This document shows positions 1 through 11,019 of a stretch of 60,048 nt of DNA, one piece after another. The stretch covers positions 1 through 60,048 of the forward strand of contig JBNGIS010029945.1 in the NCBI GenBank assembly GCA_049999725.1, in the 5' to 3' direction. Source of the stretch: Haplomitrium mnioides. Taxonomy: Eukaryota > Marchantiophyta > Haplomitriopsida > Calobryales. The translations under genes were made by a program, and so were the position numbers. The notes under the pieces were generated by a model. The model was not told the origin of the DNA, made no database searches, and worked only from the letters and a program-made list of their open reading frames with translations. Numbering within the stretch: position 1 is the stretch's first letter; every line of letters begins with the position of its first letter.

Positions 1-653
1 AAACAAAGATGGGACCCCAACACCAAAAAGGCATATACATCGGGTTTTTAATCTCCTTCTATCATTCGATATCTTGAACCCTCAACCTCTGATGTGTTTA
101 CGTCTGGATTTGCAGACTGCCAATTCTTTGAAGAATCTTTTCCACATCTAACATAAGAGGACAAAGCTGTACAACCCAAACCTGAGGACAACTAAATATG
201 ACACCAGCACTTGCCATTGGACTTCGATCAAAAAAATGGACAATCCGATGCCAAAGTCAAAAGTGCTCCTCCTTTTACAGTAAACATTAATTAAAATGCC
301 CGATGCATTTAACAATGTATACAGCCAACATTACCAAAGCACATATAGAAGCTGCTAATGCACTAGCAAGACTTCAGAAATTTGACACCCCTACCACTGA
401 TATACAACCTAAGGCAAACCGTGGCGGACCTATAGGCTCAAAGAATAAGCCTAAATCATCTACATCATTAAACGTTGCGACAAACAACATTGAAATAACA
501 ATTGACTATTTCCATACTGGTCAAATATGGGATAGATCCCATATCACTATGGATGATCTATTCCCATTATTTGTATTACAATCTGTAGACAAGGACGTGC
601 CTGATCCTTTATCTATACGAGAAGCACAATCAAGAACTGATTGGTCTCAATAG
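1..653 (+). pseudogene. Copia-1 integrase C-terminal part and linker to RT
   Basis: The first 130 bases read, with interruptions, as the typical copia segment with the motifs SIIRYLEP and FEESFPHL that follows the integrase core. Between 303 and 653 an open stretch of 116 codons contains the basic linker GGPIGSKNKPK (the family usually has RGRPKGSKNKPK) and ends in SIREAQSRTDW, the usual lead-in to copia RT. Stops before 300 and at 651 show it is not functional. The identification is firm from motif order, but exact domain borders are approximate. Confidence 0.8.
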
Positions 654-750
654 GAAAAAATGATAAATTTGGAACTTGTCTCCCTCACATAATGACAAGT
701 ATTCCGATCTGTTATGCCTGCACTTCCAGACATGCATTTGATAGATTATA

Positions 751-1012
751 GATTTATTTTTGTCCACAAACACAATGCAAAGGGTGATGTCACAAGATAT
801 AAGGCACGATTAGTGGCCAAAAGATATACTCGGATTCTTGGACGTGACTATGACCTCACATACTAACATATTATAGACACTATTACTTACATTTATATGA
901 TAACATTTGATATCCCACGCCATCTTACTATGCACATTATGGACCTCATCACAGCCTCCTTATATAACACTCTAGATACCCAGATTTTTGTGAAAGCACC
1001 CTCCAAACTTAT
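751..1012 (+). pseudogene. Copia-1 reverse transcriptase, N-terminal part
   Basis: Around 755-870 the frame reads HKHNAKGDVTRYKARLVAK followed by GRDYDLTY, the signature start of copia RT. At about 930-1010 it continues with MDLITASLYN (family: MDVxTAFLYG) and IFVKAPSKL. A stop follows TY, and the frame is lost near 1014, where a repeat-rich block begins. The RT resumes at about 1937. Confidence 0.8.
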
Positions 1013-1055
1013 ATCAAGATTGATATTTTATATTTAGGGGGAGAACAACCAAAGT

Positions 1056-1330
1056 GCATATGGACCTTTTGTCCCAAATGGCCCTAATACTGAGATTAGA
1101 CCTTTTGTCTCTCATGGCCCAAATATTGAGATTAGATATTTTGTCTCTCATGGCCCAAATACTGAGATTAAATCTTTTGTCTCTCATGGCCAAAATATTG
1201 AGATTAGACCTTTTGTCTCTCATGGCCTAAATACAAAGATTAGATCTTTTGCTCTCATGTCTAAAATACTGAGATTAGACCTTTTGTCTCTCCTGGTCTA
1301 AACTCTAAGGTTGGACCTTATGTCCATCAT
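1056..1330 (+). repeat. 36-bp minisatellite, about 7.5 copies
   Basis: The start of the unit (gagatta) recurs at 1092, 1128, 1164, 1200, 1236, 1271 and 1307, a spacing of 36 bp with one 35-bp step. Each unit carries a variant of the core GGACCTTTTGTCC. On the minus strand the unit reads as a 12-residue repeat beginning MRDKRSNL, but nothing suggests translation. Confidence 0.9.
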
Positions 1331-1379
1331 GATATGCACTATCAAAGTCGACTTTTAGTCCACAGAGGCACAATGATTC

Positions 1380-1770
1380 AGAATGGACCTTTTGTCCACA
1401 AAGACATCAATTTGGGAAAAGAACCTTTTGTCCTCAATGGCCAATAAATGAAAGGATCTTCTGTCCATAAAAGGCCATTGCCAATCCAGAAAGGACCTTT
1501 AGTCCTCATGTCGAAAAGACAATGCCAAATGATGGAAAGCAAGTTGCATAATGATTTCAATGGACCTTTAGTCCAGCCAGTGTACTTGCTGAGCAAGCAA
1601 CATTCCAATGAGCCTTTAGTCCAGCTAGCGCACTTGCTGAGGAAGCAACATTTCAAAGGACCTTTAGTCCAGCTAGCCAATTTGCTGAGCACACAATGCT
1701 GCAGAGGTCCTTTAGTCCCACATATATACTAGCTCCACGAGCAACAATAGAGTGGACCTTTAGTCCCCCA
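1380..1770 (+). repeat. 33-48-bp minisatellite sharing the GGACCTTTAGTCC core
   Basis: The core recurs at 1385, 1421, 1454 and 1493 (steps 36, 33, 39), then at 1562, 1610, 1658, 1706 and 1754 with an exact 48-bp step. The 48-bp units also share a GCTAGC..CTTGCTGAG segment. The core is itself an inverted repeat (GGAC, 5-base loop, GTCC), and the same core occurs in the adjacent 36-bp array. Confidence 0.88.
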
Positions 1771-1936
1771 TCATCAAAGTATACCACATGACAATGTGAA
1801 GTAGGCAACGCATTCTATTAATGCATCTGGATCACCAATCGATCAATCAGGCACATAAATAGCAATTCAAGTCCTGAGATCGATATATGGGCTCAATTAG
1901 AGTGGTAAAATTTGGTACCAGAGATTCAAATCAAAG

Positions 1937-3034
1937 ATGATGACACTGAATTTTACAAATGATGACATTGCTCCATGCCTATTCATGAAATATCAAGGCT
2001 TTGAATATGTTGTAGTTGCACTTTATGTAAACAACATAAATATTTTTGGCATAAAAACTCTAGTTGCCAGTACTATTGCCAAACTGAAAAACATATTTGA
2101 AATGCGAGACATTGAAGAACCTAATTTCTTTTTCAGCATTCAGTTTGAGCATATGCTCGATAGTATTTTGATCCACTAGTCCACATATACGGCCAAGATT
2201 CTCAAACAATTCAATATAGACAATGCACATCCAACGAGCACTTGAATGGAAATAAGATCTTGAGACCCAATCAAGGACATGTTCGAAAAACGAAAAGAAC
2301 ATGAACAAACTCTAGGATCAGAAAAACCATACCTATCGACAATAAAAGCTCTCATGTACTTTGCAAATCAGACTAGACCTTATATATCTATTGTAGTAAA
2401 TATACTCGTAAGACACAACTCCTAGCTCACCATTCGGCACTGGAATGGGCTCAAATGCATTTTCAAATACTTGAAAGGGACAAAAAACATAGGACTCTTC
2501 TTCCCTAGAAATGCAACAAATGATATTGTTGGTTATGTCGACATTGGATATTTATCTGATCTTAATCTCGCAAAGTCTCAAACATGATATGTCTTCCTTA
2601 AAGAAAGCACTGCTATCTCATGGAGAAACACCAAACAAACAATTACAACTACCTCAACCAACCATGCAGAAATCATAGCTCTTTATAAGGCTAGTAGGGA
2701 ATGCATCTAGCTTCGACAACTCATTGATCATATCAACATCAATACGGGCCAATCTCTACTTCATTCCTTTACAATAATATATGAGGACAATTGACCATGT
2801 GTCGACCAGATTGCTCAAGGCTTTATCAAGGGTGATAGGATTAAACACAGTGCTCCTAAATTCATTTACACCCATGAGCAACACGGTGACAAAATAAATG
2901 TCCAATGGATAGCAAGTAAAGATAACATAGCAGATATCTTCACCAAACTACTTCCACTTGCTCTGCACATTGCACATACTCAAGGGCTTGGTTTACAAAG
3001 ACTCTCTGAATTACAACAAAACAACAAACAATGA
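1937..3034 (+). pseudogene. Copia-1 RT C-terminal part and RNase H
   Basis: From 1937 the frame contains FTNDDIAPCLFMKYQGFEY and then ALYVNNINIFG, which is the catalytic YVDD box with both Asp changed to Asn. FEMRDIEEPNFFFSIQFEH follows (family: FEMKDLGEPxxxLGxxxE). Further on come the RNase H landmarks, broken by in-frame stops: a CIFKYLKGTKNIGLFF-like segment, STNHAEIIALYKASRE, IYEDN and KFIYTHEQHGDKINVQWI, then NIADIFTKLLP. The terminal stop is at 3032-3034. The enzyme is certainly dead. Confidence 0.85.
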
Positions 3035-3517
3035 TTGCTTATATATATTTCTCTCTCTCTTTGACCTTTACTCACGAAGATAAAGGATTGTAAATACAAT
3101 CATTTCCTTTGAAAAATGCATGGCTTTGTTTGAATGTCATACAGGTAATGACATGAGCATACTATATCAAAAGTTGACATCACTTCTCAGTTTTTAAAGC
3201 TGATATTATTTTTTAGATAGATTTTCAAGACACAAGGAGAGGGCGCAACAACGCAACAACACCACGTAGCAACAACAAAAATTTGCTTTACTCTCAAAGC
3301 AAAATTTTTTAACAATTTTTGATATTGTGTTACTTACACACACTCCACACACTATCGTTACATTCTAATCCACCTATTAATTATGTGGTGGCACTCATTT
3401 CCGCTGAAGAAAGAGGGAGAGTTTTAATGAGACCACATATAGAATAGGATTAGGACTTACATAGCATATAGTCCTTAGTGTGGCTGATTATTAGAAGAAG
3501 AATTAGCCAAGAGGGAG

Positions 3518-3642
3518 TGTTATAGGGATATATATATACCCCATGTAAGCAATCTTGACCTAATCATTCTACTCGTCCATCTAGGAGACTCCCATGGTAT
3601 GCATGCGGTGCTTATGCGATAATAAGAAATGTATTTTCAACA
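3518..3642 (+). repeat. Candidate 3' LTR of Copia-1 (125 bp)
   Basis: A purine run (agagggag, 3510-3517) is followed by TGTTATAGGG, and about 125 bp later a segment with AATAAG and the end TTTTCAACA gives a TGTT...AACA terminal inverted repeat. Position and form fit a short copia LTR. The partner LTR is outside the window, so this rests on one copy. The stretch 3035-3517 between pol and this LTR has no gene I recognise. Confidence 0.5.
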
Positions 3643-4210
3643 AAGCATGAAGAATTGAGATATTACATTGCAGTGGGGAATTCCAAGAAAAGACTCTAAT
3701 GTTGAAAATCGGTTCACTATACCTAGCGGTACCATTGTCTGTAGAAGAGCTCTCAAATTAATATTATCAGTAGGGATGATAGAATCCAAAGGGTTCAAAA
3801 TCTCAAAAATGGAAACTTATAGGCATTTGTGGAAAAAATAGAATTATTTGCTAAAGAAGCATTTGTGCGTGAGTGGATGGAAAAACTTTTCAGGGATGAT
3901 GAGAGAGAATGCCCACACACGAAATTTGTAACTTGCTTGATAATTTTACAAAATTGGAAGTTTATAACTACTACACAACTTATTTGAAAGAGAAAGATCT
4001 CGATTGCATTCTTAGTCATTAGGTTTTACAAAACATTGGAGAATTCATTTTCCAAATGTTAAAATTCCAAAATGCAATAGATTTGTTGTTTGTGATACAT
4101 GCGACGAAAACAAATCATTGAGAAAAAAATCAGTCTAGAAGTTCGACAAAGATAGAAAATTTCTTCTCTTTTGAAACCTACGGTTATTTGATGCTCTTTT
4201 TACAAGACTC
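3643..4210 (+). pseudogene. N-terminal part of a broken DUF7869-like gene
   Basis: With frame changes, this stretch reads RFTIPSGTIVCRRALKLIL, then PTHEICNL...YNYYTTYLKERDLDCILS, then FTKHWRIHFPNVKIPKCNRF immediately followed by VVCDTCDENKSLR. That order (VCxxAF segment, YxxY segment, FxxxWxxxFPxVKIP, CDxC) is how I remember the N-terminal half of the DUF7869-type proteins, which are multicopy and of unknown function in several eukaryotes. The C-terminal half lies 28 kb away at 33066-33962, and the break coincides with the target site of element A (GACTC, 4206-4210). Stops and frameshifts show it is a pseudogene. The family name is from memory and should be checked. Confidence 0.55.
4206..4210 (+). 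repeat. Left target-site duplication of element A (GACTC)
   Basis: GACTC directly precedes the TGTCAATCGG start of the 5' LTR. The same five bases follow the 3' LTR at 32339-32343. Together they mark one insertion event spanning 28 kb. Confidence 0.85.
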
Positions 4211-5504
4211 TGTCAATCGGTTACATGAGATGCTAATAAAGATTTATAGAAATTGAAAACCAGATGAAAGCATTTCTCAACTTTTAGGTGTTACGATACT
4301 CCAAAAGCATCGGAACAGCTAATATCAGTATGTAAGAGTGGGTCGCCTAAATTACCTGATCCAAAGAGTGGAATCGGGATCAAGACGGGGAAGGAAGGGA
4401 TACTTGCGAGAAGTATTGGCAAGAAGATGGAAGATAGAGCGATCGCCAAAGAGGAGGAAGAGGTAGGTTCGGGTGAGGAAAACCAGAGGGACGGGATAGG
4501 ATAAATGATACATCGCCATAAGAGAGGGGCATTAGGTAAGTCCAACGGCCCAACATCACTTTTGGGACAACATTCAAGAGCAAAAGCGAGAGGAATGGAA
4601 GGCGCCCCATCATGCTAGAAGTAGAGGATTGGTAGAAGCAAGGAGAATGCAACGACCTTCGTTAGCAGCGACGACACCAGGGATTGAGGGATGCTCCGCT
4701 CCCCCAAGCATTGACAAGCTTTACTAGGGTCCAAACCCACTTCAGACTTCTAAACATTGTTTGGCAGAATCTTGCAGAGAGTGTCAACCGGACTCGAAGG
4801 TACTTCGTCAAAATTTCAGAAACAAATAGGTGTGTAGTCATGCAAATTCTTGATTTTCAGCCGGATAGATAACCAATGGATGTCAAAGTACTCAGAATAG
4901 GCTCAAGGCGAATGGAAGCATCAAGGTCATAGGCCATGGATGAATGGATTGAGGAGCAGAAAGGAAAACAAAGTGGGGCAGAATATGGAAGAGAGAAAAA
5001 GATAGGGGCAAAGGAAACCGTAGGTAGTAAAGGGAAAAATTGAATAACGGGTTGAGAACCTCTGGTCCAGATCTAGGTGTGGTTGGGAAAATAGATGTAA
5101 GGCGCATCCAATGCAACAAAACTCAAGTCAACCTGATGTGTGTCAAGGATGTTGGAGTCGGTTGAAGTTGAGCCTCAGAAAACTACTTAAATCATAGAGA
5201 TCCAAGCGAGGATCAAGATTCACTTCAAACATGTTAGGGAAGATCACATGGGAGGGCTGCTGTCAAGGCAAAACGAGGGGAACAGATTTCACGACCATAG
5301 GTGTAGAAATGGGCAAGAGTAGAGGAAATGGATAAAAGCCAATGCAGAACGAAGGAGCAAACAATTTTGACCATTGAGTCCTCAATTTGCAACCATTTGA
5401 GGTGTGTACTAGCTTGATAGAGAGAGGAGCTCAAGGTCATCAGATTGCAATTTGAATCGAGGATAATGATGAAGAAATAAGGAAGAACTACCATCTGGAA
5501 GTTA

Positions 5505-6020
5505 TGTGATACTCAGTACTTGGAGTCCGAAGTCCGCAGTCCGAGGTTGTCCGAAGTCTGCAATCTGAAGGGTGGAGTCCGAAGTCCGCAGTCCAAGGCA
5601 GTCCGAAGGATGGAGTTCGAAGTCTGCAGTCAGAAATCCGCAGTCCGAGGAAGTTTGAAGGATGCAGTTTGAAGTCCGCAATCTGAAGGGAGTTCAAAGG
5701 CCATAGTCCAAAGTCCGCAGTCCGAAGAATGCAGTTCAAAGTCCGCAATCCGAAGGGTGGAGTCCGAAGTCCACAATCTGAGACAGTCAAAAGGATGGAG
5801 TCCGAAGTTCACAGTCTGAAGGATGTAGTCCGCAGTCTAAAGGATGTAGTCCGAAGTCCGCAGTCCGAGGTAGTTCAAAGGATGAAGTCCGCAGTCCGAG
5901 GTAGTTCAAAGGATGAAGTCCGAAGTCCGCAATCCAAGGCAATCCGAAGTCTGCAATCCAAAGGGTGGAGTCCAAAGTCTGCAGTCCAAAGGTCGGGATC
6001 CAAAGTCCAAAGTGCAACGT
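5505..6020 (+). repeat. GTCCGAAG microsatellite-like region of solo LTR B
   Basis: About 500 bp are built from a degenerate 7-10-bp unit GTCCGAA/GTCCGCA/GTCTGAA (for example gtccgaagtccgcagtccga). The same word recurs, less regularly, through all A, B and C LTRs. In B it reads GTCCGAAG on the plus strand, while in the same-orientation LTR A the complementary form CTTCGGAC dominates. Confidence 0.85.
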
Positions 6021-6049
6021 GTCCTAGGTAGAGCTGTCCGATGTCGTTT

Positions 6050-6850
6050 TCTAGTGGGAAGTTGGACCGCCACCTTTAACTAACAGTTTTGAAGTTGACT
6101 AGGGTCCGAGAAATCCCATGAGCTGGTGAGTCCGAAGAAACCAATGGGCTTCTCCAAAGTGCCACGTGTCTGAGGTAGCGTTGTTCGATGCTGTTTTCCA
6201 GTGGGAAGTTGATTTGCCACCTTTGACCAACAGTTCCGAAGTTGACCAAAGTCCCAAGACTGAGATCCAAAGTCCGAAGTGACACGTTTCCGATGTCCGG
6301 AGTTTGAGGAATTCTGCAGATTAGCAAGTCCGAAGAATCCAATAGGCTCATTCGAAATGCCACGTGTCCGAGGTAGCGGCGTCCGATGCCATTTTCCACT
6401 GGGAAGTTGGACCGCCACCTTTGACTAACAGTTCCGAAGTTGACCAAGGTCCGAGGAATCCCACGGGCTCGCGAGTCCGAAGAATCCAACGTGCTCCTCT
6501 GAAGTGCCACGTGTCCTAGGTAGCGTCGTCTGACACTGTTTTCCACTGGAAAGTTGGACCGCCACCTTTGACCAACAGTTCTGAAGTTGACCAAAATCTG
6601 AAGGCAGAGATCCGAAGTCTAAAGTGCCACGTGTCGGAGGTAGCGCCGTCTGACGCCGTTTTCCACTGGGAAGTTGGACGGCCACCTTTGACTAATAGTT
6701 CCGAAGTTGATTAGAGTCCAAGGAATCCCACAGGCTGGCGAGTCCGAAGCATCCAACGGGCTCCTCCAAAGTGTCATGTATCCAAGGTAGCGTCGTTTGA
6801 CGCCATTTTCCACTAGCAAGTTGGACCGCCACCTTTGACAAGCAGTTCGA
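6050..6850 (+). repeat. About 147-bp repeats with a GAAGTTGGACCGCC core in solo LTR B
   Basis: The core gttggaccgcc (or a close variant) occurs at 6061, 6208, 6406, 6553, 6673 and 6820, giving steps of 147, 198, 147, 120 and 147 bp. Each unit also carries a tgccacgtgtc block and a ttttccactgggaag block. The same core appears in the LTRs of element C, so this is a shared LTR module. Confidence 0.85.
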
Positions 6851-9800
6851 AAGTAGACTGAAGTCTGAATGTTGAAGTCCGACATCTGATATCTGATGGC
6901 TAAGGTCCGATGTCCGAAGCCCAAAGTTCCAAGGCTAAGATCTAATGTTCGATGTCTGAAGTCCGATGGCTAAGGTCCAATATCCAAAGTCCGATGTCCG
7001 CAGGCTGAATTCGATGTTCAATGTCTGAATTCTGAAGACTAGAGTCTGAAGTCCGAAGGCCGAGGGCGAAAGTCCGAAGTCTGAGATCCGATGTCCGATG
7101 TTCAAAGCCTGAATTCCAAAGGACCTTGCGGGCTGGCAAGCCGATGAATGCCACAGATTCTTCCCAAGTGCTACGTTTCTGATGTCTGAAGTTCAAAGGA
7201 GCCTGCAGTCTGGCGAGTCCAAAGAAATCCGCAGAGCCTTCCGAAGTACCACATTTCCGAAGTCCAAAATCTGAGATTGGGGCAGTCGGCGGTGCCGTCG
7301 CTGTCTATGAAGGAGTTATGACACATGTCATAAATGACTGTCACGCTATAAAAAAGGAAAAGACAAAGGAAAAGGTATATCTCCTCAAACACCAATTGCC
7401 AGAGCTACAGATGCAAGATTGGCGTGAAATCAGTCTTGTTAGAAAGAGGACGACAAAACCCATCTATTTGCACCCATTAGAGACTCTGAATCTTGAAACA
7501 AATACCCTCGCAAGCTGTGTGAAAAGGCAGGGTACACCCCTTAGCCGTCAGATAAGGGAAACATGGACCTTAAAGGAAGGGCGGGGATGAAACATCAAGG
7601 CTAGGAAGGAAACAAGCACAAGGTGTAGACTACCCTACTTGGAAGCTATGGGGACTCATTGTTTTGTGCAGAGAGAACAGCACAATACGGAGGAGGGAGC
7701 TTTGGTGAGACCTTAGGTGAAGTGGGTGTACTTGTCAAGGAGGGCCATCACAAGGTGGAGGTGGACTGAGGAGGTGTTGGGAATCACTGAGCAGGAGGCT
7801 CTAGAGGCTTAGACTACTCAGGTGGATTCATCTTTGAAGGTAGACCAACATTTGAAGGTGGACCAACATTTGGAGGAGAGGAGAACTCTTTCGGTTCGTA
7901 TTTCGTGAGGGGCAACCAAGGGGGGGATCCTAGCATTGTCTTAGCTTTAGTTTGTGCAGGTAATCAGTCCCAGAAGCATTAAGAGAGTGCTGCTGGTGCT
8001 ACATTCTTGTGGAGAAAGGAGAGAAGTAGCCACGTTAGTGCGTGTGTACTATGGGGAAGATCCAACCAAATATTGAGTGGAGTGGGTGGTGTAGCACCTG
8101 GGAGGGCTGTCTTCCAAAGGTTTAAGTTAAATAAGACCTCTTCCAAGCCTAAGGAAGTAAACTCATGGCTTCTAGCGATGGAAGTTGAAAAGCTATCTGG
8201 ACGGGGTGTGTGAGTGAGGAGAGAGTGGGCAGAGTAGATAATGTTTATGGTGTTGTTGTGTTTGCAGAATCAAGGCTCATATTCAGAACACAGATTCTGA
8301 AACTCTGTCTAGAACTTCAATGGATAGGGGATTGTGTTGAGAATGCTGAGGTAGATCACATGAGAGAATTCGGGCTGGTTTGGGTGAAAACAAGGCTACA
8401 TTACTTACAATTCTGGTCGGGCTGGAGTGTTGGTGACAATTTGCTGCACAATAGTGGGGGAAGTGATGTTAGGAGAGATAGGTAGGGAGGAAGATAGTCT
8501 TGTATGTGCTTAGGAAGGCCAATAGGTTGAGTTCAACACTTGGGTTGTAATTTCCAATTTGTTGGGGGGTTAAATCAGATAGCTCTACTTTATTTAGGTG
8601 CTAGAGTAGTTGGCCCTATTGGCATTTTAGTGATTAGAAGAGTGATTAGTCTTGGTTGTGTTAGGATGCAACCTGTAGGAGAGAGCTACAAGTCCATTCC
8701 TGAGTAATAATTGTATGCACCTTGGTTCATAGGAGGGGACATTGAATATCTATAATTGGATTGCATCAAACGCAATATTGTTGTGTACCCAAAATCGCTT
8801 GGATTGTGGTTGCTCTATGTGTATGGTGGAGAAGAATACAGGTCTGTCCATTGCTTGGTTGGGTTGAGAAGAGTGTGGAAATACAAGGTGAAAGTTCAAG
8901 ATTGCTAAGATCTGAATTTGCTAACGAAGGTTATGGGGTCGTCTTATTAAAGAGAATGGTAATTCTTTGTCCCATTTTCCTCTGAAATAACATCAATTGG
9001 GTGTTAAGAAAGGAGGGAGGGGCATGACAGAGAGTATCGTGGGGGGAGGGGAAGTTAGAAAGAATGCGTAGACAGAGTCGCATCGGGTCGAGTCAACTTT
9101 GGAACCAGGCGATCAAACGAGGCAGTCCAACTTCCCTTTTGAAGACGACGACAGAGACGCACATTGAAAAGGGTCAAACTTTGGGGTTGACCATCTCAGC
9201 TTACCTTCTGCGGAGTACCTTTTCGGATCTGGGCCTAGTTTGTCTTCTTGCGGGTTTGCGCCAAGTTCAGCTTCATTGGATCATACATTTTCAGAAATTA
9301 GCTTCGAATCTCCTCCAACCTTACTTCTACGGATACCTACTTCGGATCTGCATCGGCATTACTTGCTTTGGACAAGTTCTTCAGATTGGACTTTGGGAAC
9401 AACAACCAGCTCACCTTCGTCGGCTTACTTCTGTGGATCGGTCTTCGAATCTCTATTCGAAATAGCCTTCTTTGGATGTCTCTTCGGAATGTACTTCTTC
9501 AGAACCACTTTGGATCATATAGACAAGTGTCACCGCATCAAGAAACCGTTACCAACTCAATAAACGACCAAAACAAGGGGGAAACAAGAAATGCTTCGGA
9601 AGGATACACGTGAGGGGGGTTATAGATTGGCTCGCTTGGATGTTTGAGAGGTGTGTGAAAACTATCTCGGACAAGAAGACGCAGTAAGAAAGAGAGGAGA
9701 GATTTCCAATAAGGCTTTACTTGGAGGGAGTAGACTTGTGTAGGAGGGCTAGCAGGGGTGGAGGTGGACTGGAGGGGCATTGAGAATCGCTCAGTGGAGA

Positions 9801-10856
9801 GCTCTAGAGGCTTAAGCGATCTAGGTGTACTCATCCATGCAAATGGACAAACATTCGGAGGTGAATCAATAGTTAAAGAGGAAGGGAAATCTTTCAGCCA
9901 TGAATCAAGAGAGGCTACCAAGGGGGGATCTTGGGGTCGTCTCAGCATCGTTTGTGCAGGAGCATCAATATCAAGAACACTTAGAGTGCATTTCTGGTCT
10001 TAACTCTGAAGTAGAGCCAAGGGAGGAGTGGTTGCGTTAGTGCTCACACACTGCGCAAAAGATCTAGTCAAGGTTCGGGGTAGAGTGGGGTGGCTAGAAG
10101 TTGAGAGGGCTGTCTTCTAGAGGTGGAAGTTTAAGAAGACCTCTTCCGAGCATGAGGAAGTAAATTCAGAGCTTCTCGCGAGGGAAGTTGAAAAACTATC
10201 CGAACGGGGTACGTGTGTGAGGTGACGAAGGAGTGTAGGACTGTTGTGGCTGAGTGGAGAAGTCCGCTATTGAACGTCGGACCTAGTGGCATTAAGGTCG
10301 CTCAAAATCACAAGGCTCGTGGTGAAAGGTAGAGTGCGTGCATAAGCTGTGTAAGATAGATTTGTCTCCTTTTGGATTTCCTGTTCCTTTTTAGATTTCT
10401 TGTTCCTTTTCAAATTTCTTATCTCTTTTCAGATTTCCTACAAAATACTTCGGATTCATAGCAACTCATGATTTCAGCTTGATAGAAACCAAGGAAGGCA
10501 CCACGTAGGGGGAGACAGAACTGTAGGCTAGGCCTCTTTGTGTTTGTATGTTGAACCTTGAGTCCATTTTGTAAGCAAGGTGTCTTGGTCCATTCTTGGA
10601 TCTCTGAAATATACTTCGGATTGGAAACCATATGTTCTTTAGATATGTATGTAAATAAGCAAGATTGGTCTTTGAAGTGATTGTTGATAGTCGAAAAGGT
10701 TTGCAAGGCGAAGTTGAGATTCCTTAAGACTTGAAAAAGATAACTTGGATGCGGGGCCATCTCACAAAAGAACCTGAGGTCCGATCAGTCGCCCCTTTCA
10801 TCCAAAGTGGCACATTTGGGGGTTAAGGCCTGAAGGAAGGGGCTGACATACATTTT

Positions 10857-10873
10857 TGGCGCTAGAAGGAGGG
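10857..10873 (+). promoter_or_regulatory. Candidate primer-binding site of element A
   Basis: TGGCGCTAGAAGGAGGG begins eight bases after the LTR end TGACA. Element C has the same feature (TGGCGCTAGAAGTAGG) at the same distance from its LTR. It starts with TGG, as expected for complementarity to a tRNA 3' CCA end. I do not assign the tRNA. Confidence 0.6.
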
Positions 10874-11019
10874 CAAAAGGTTTGCAAGAACTTGAGACCA
10901 ATCTGAGACCAAGTTATCATCTTTTGTGCAAAGGACTCCAAGGTCGTATTAGAACAGGGGTGAAAAGCTCGAAGAAACAAGCATCTTGTTGTAAGCAAGT
11001 GGTGGAAGAGTGGAGAGGG

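Larger units (their letters stand above)
1035..1930 (+). repeat. Repeat-rich block interrupting the Copia-1 RT
   Basis: This stretch separates the two halves of the Copia-1 RT and has no matching coding sequence. It begins after a purine run (tttagggggag), holds two linked minisatellites (36-bp and 48-bp units) and ends in a primer-binding-like sequence TGGTACCAGAG (1913-1923). That layout resembles a fragment of another LTR element (purine tract, LTR body, primer site). I cannot define TG..CA ends or a target duplication, so the origin is open. Confidence 0.5.
1..3642 (+). mobile_element. Copia-1: 3'-terminal part of a decayed Ty1/copia retrotransposon
   Basis: The window opens inside a copia integrase and runs through linker, reverse transcriptase (RT) and RNase H to a short LTR at 3518-3642. 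The domain order integrase, RT, RNase H is diagnostic of Ty1/copia. The coding sequence is broken by many stops and frameshifts, and the RT is split by a block of short tandem repeats (about 1035-1930). The 5' part lies outside the window. The element ends beside the DUF7869-like remnant, so it may be inserted in that gene. The 5' duplication cannot be tested here. Confidence 0.85.
4782..9029 (+). mobile_element. Solo LTR B, 4248 bp, inside the 5' LTR of A
   Basis: It starts TGTCAACCGG and ends GGGGCATGACA, with GAGAG duplicated at 4777-4781 and 9030-9034. The corresponding place in the other LTR of A reads straight through. Its 3' third (about 7620-8230) is related in the same orientation to the 3' part of LTR A (for example the vggtggactg and gggctgtcttcc segments), so B is a diverged member of the same LTR superfamily. 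The 5' half is made of GTCCGAAG repeats. No gag or pol is present. A TATA-like TATAAAAAA lies at 7347-7355. Confidence 0.85.
4211..10848 (+). repeat. 5' LTR of element A, split by solo LTR B
   Basis: 4211-4781 aligns with 29954-30523 and 9030-10848 aligns with the rest of the 3' LTR to 32338. The end GGGGCTGACA at 10839-10848 is followed after eight bases by a primer-site candidate. The two LTR copies differ heavily by eye, mostly by transitions, pointing to an old insertion. Short ORFs inside are not conserved between the copies and I do not call genes. Confidence 0.88.

Noticed and set aside
4291-4652. Minus-strand open frames as a membrane protein
   Set aside because: They lie inside LTR A, and the related frames in the 3' LTR copy differ; the hydrophobic character comes from purine-rich DNA read antisense.
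5488-6685. Open frames in the GTCCGAAG and 147-bp repeats on both strands
   Set aside because: Composition-driven products of short-period repeats; several frames overlap on both strands and none is conserved in other LTR copies.
8007-8985. Open frames in the 3' part of solo LTR B
   Set aside because: The homologous stretches of LTR A and LTR C do not keep these frames.
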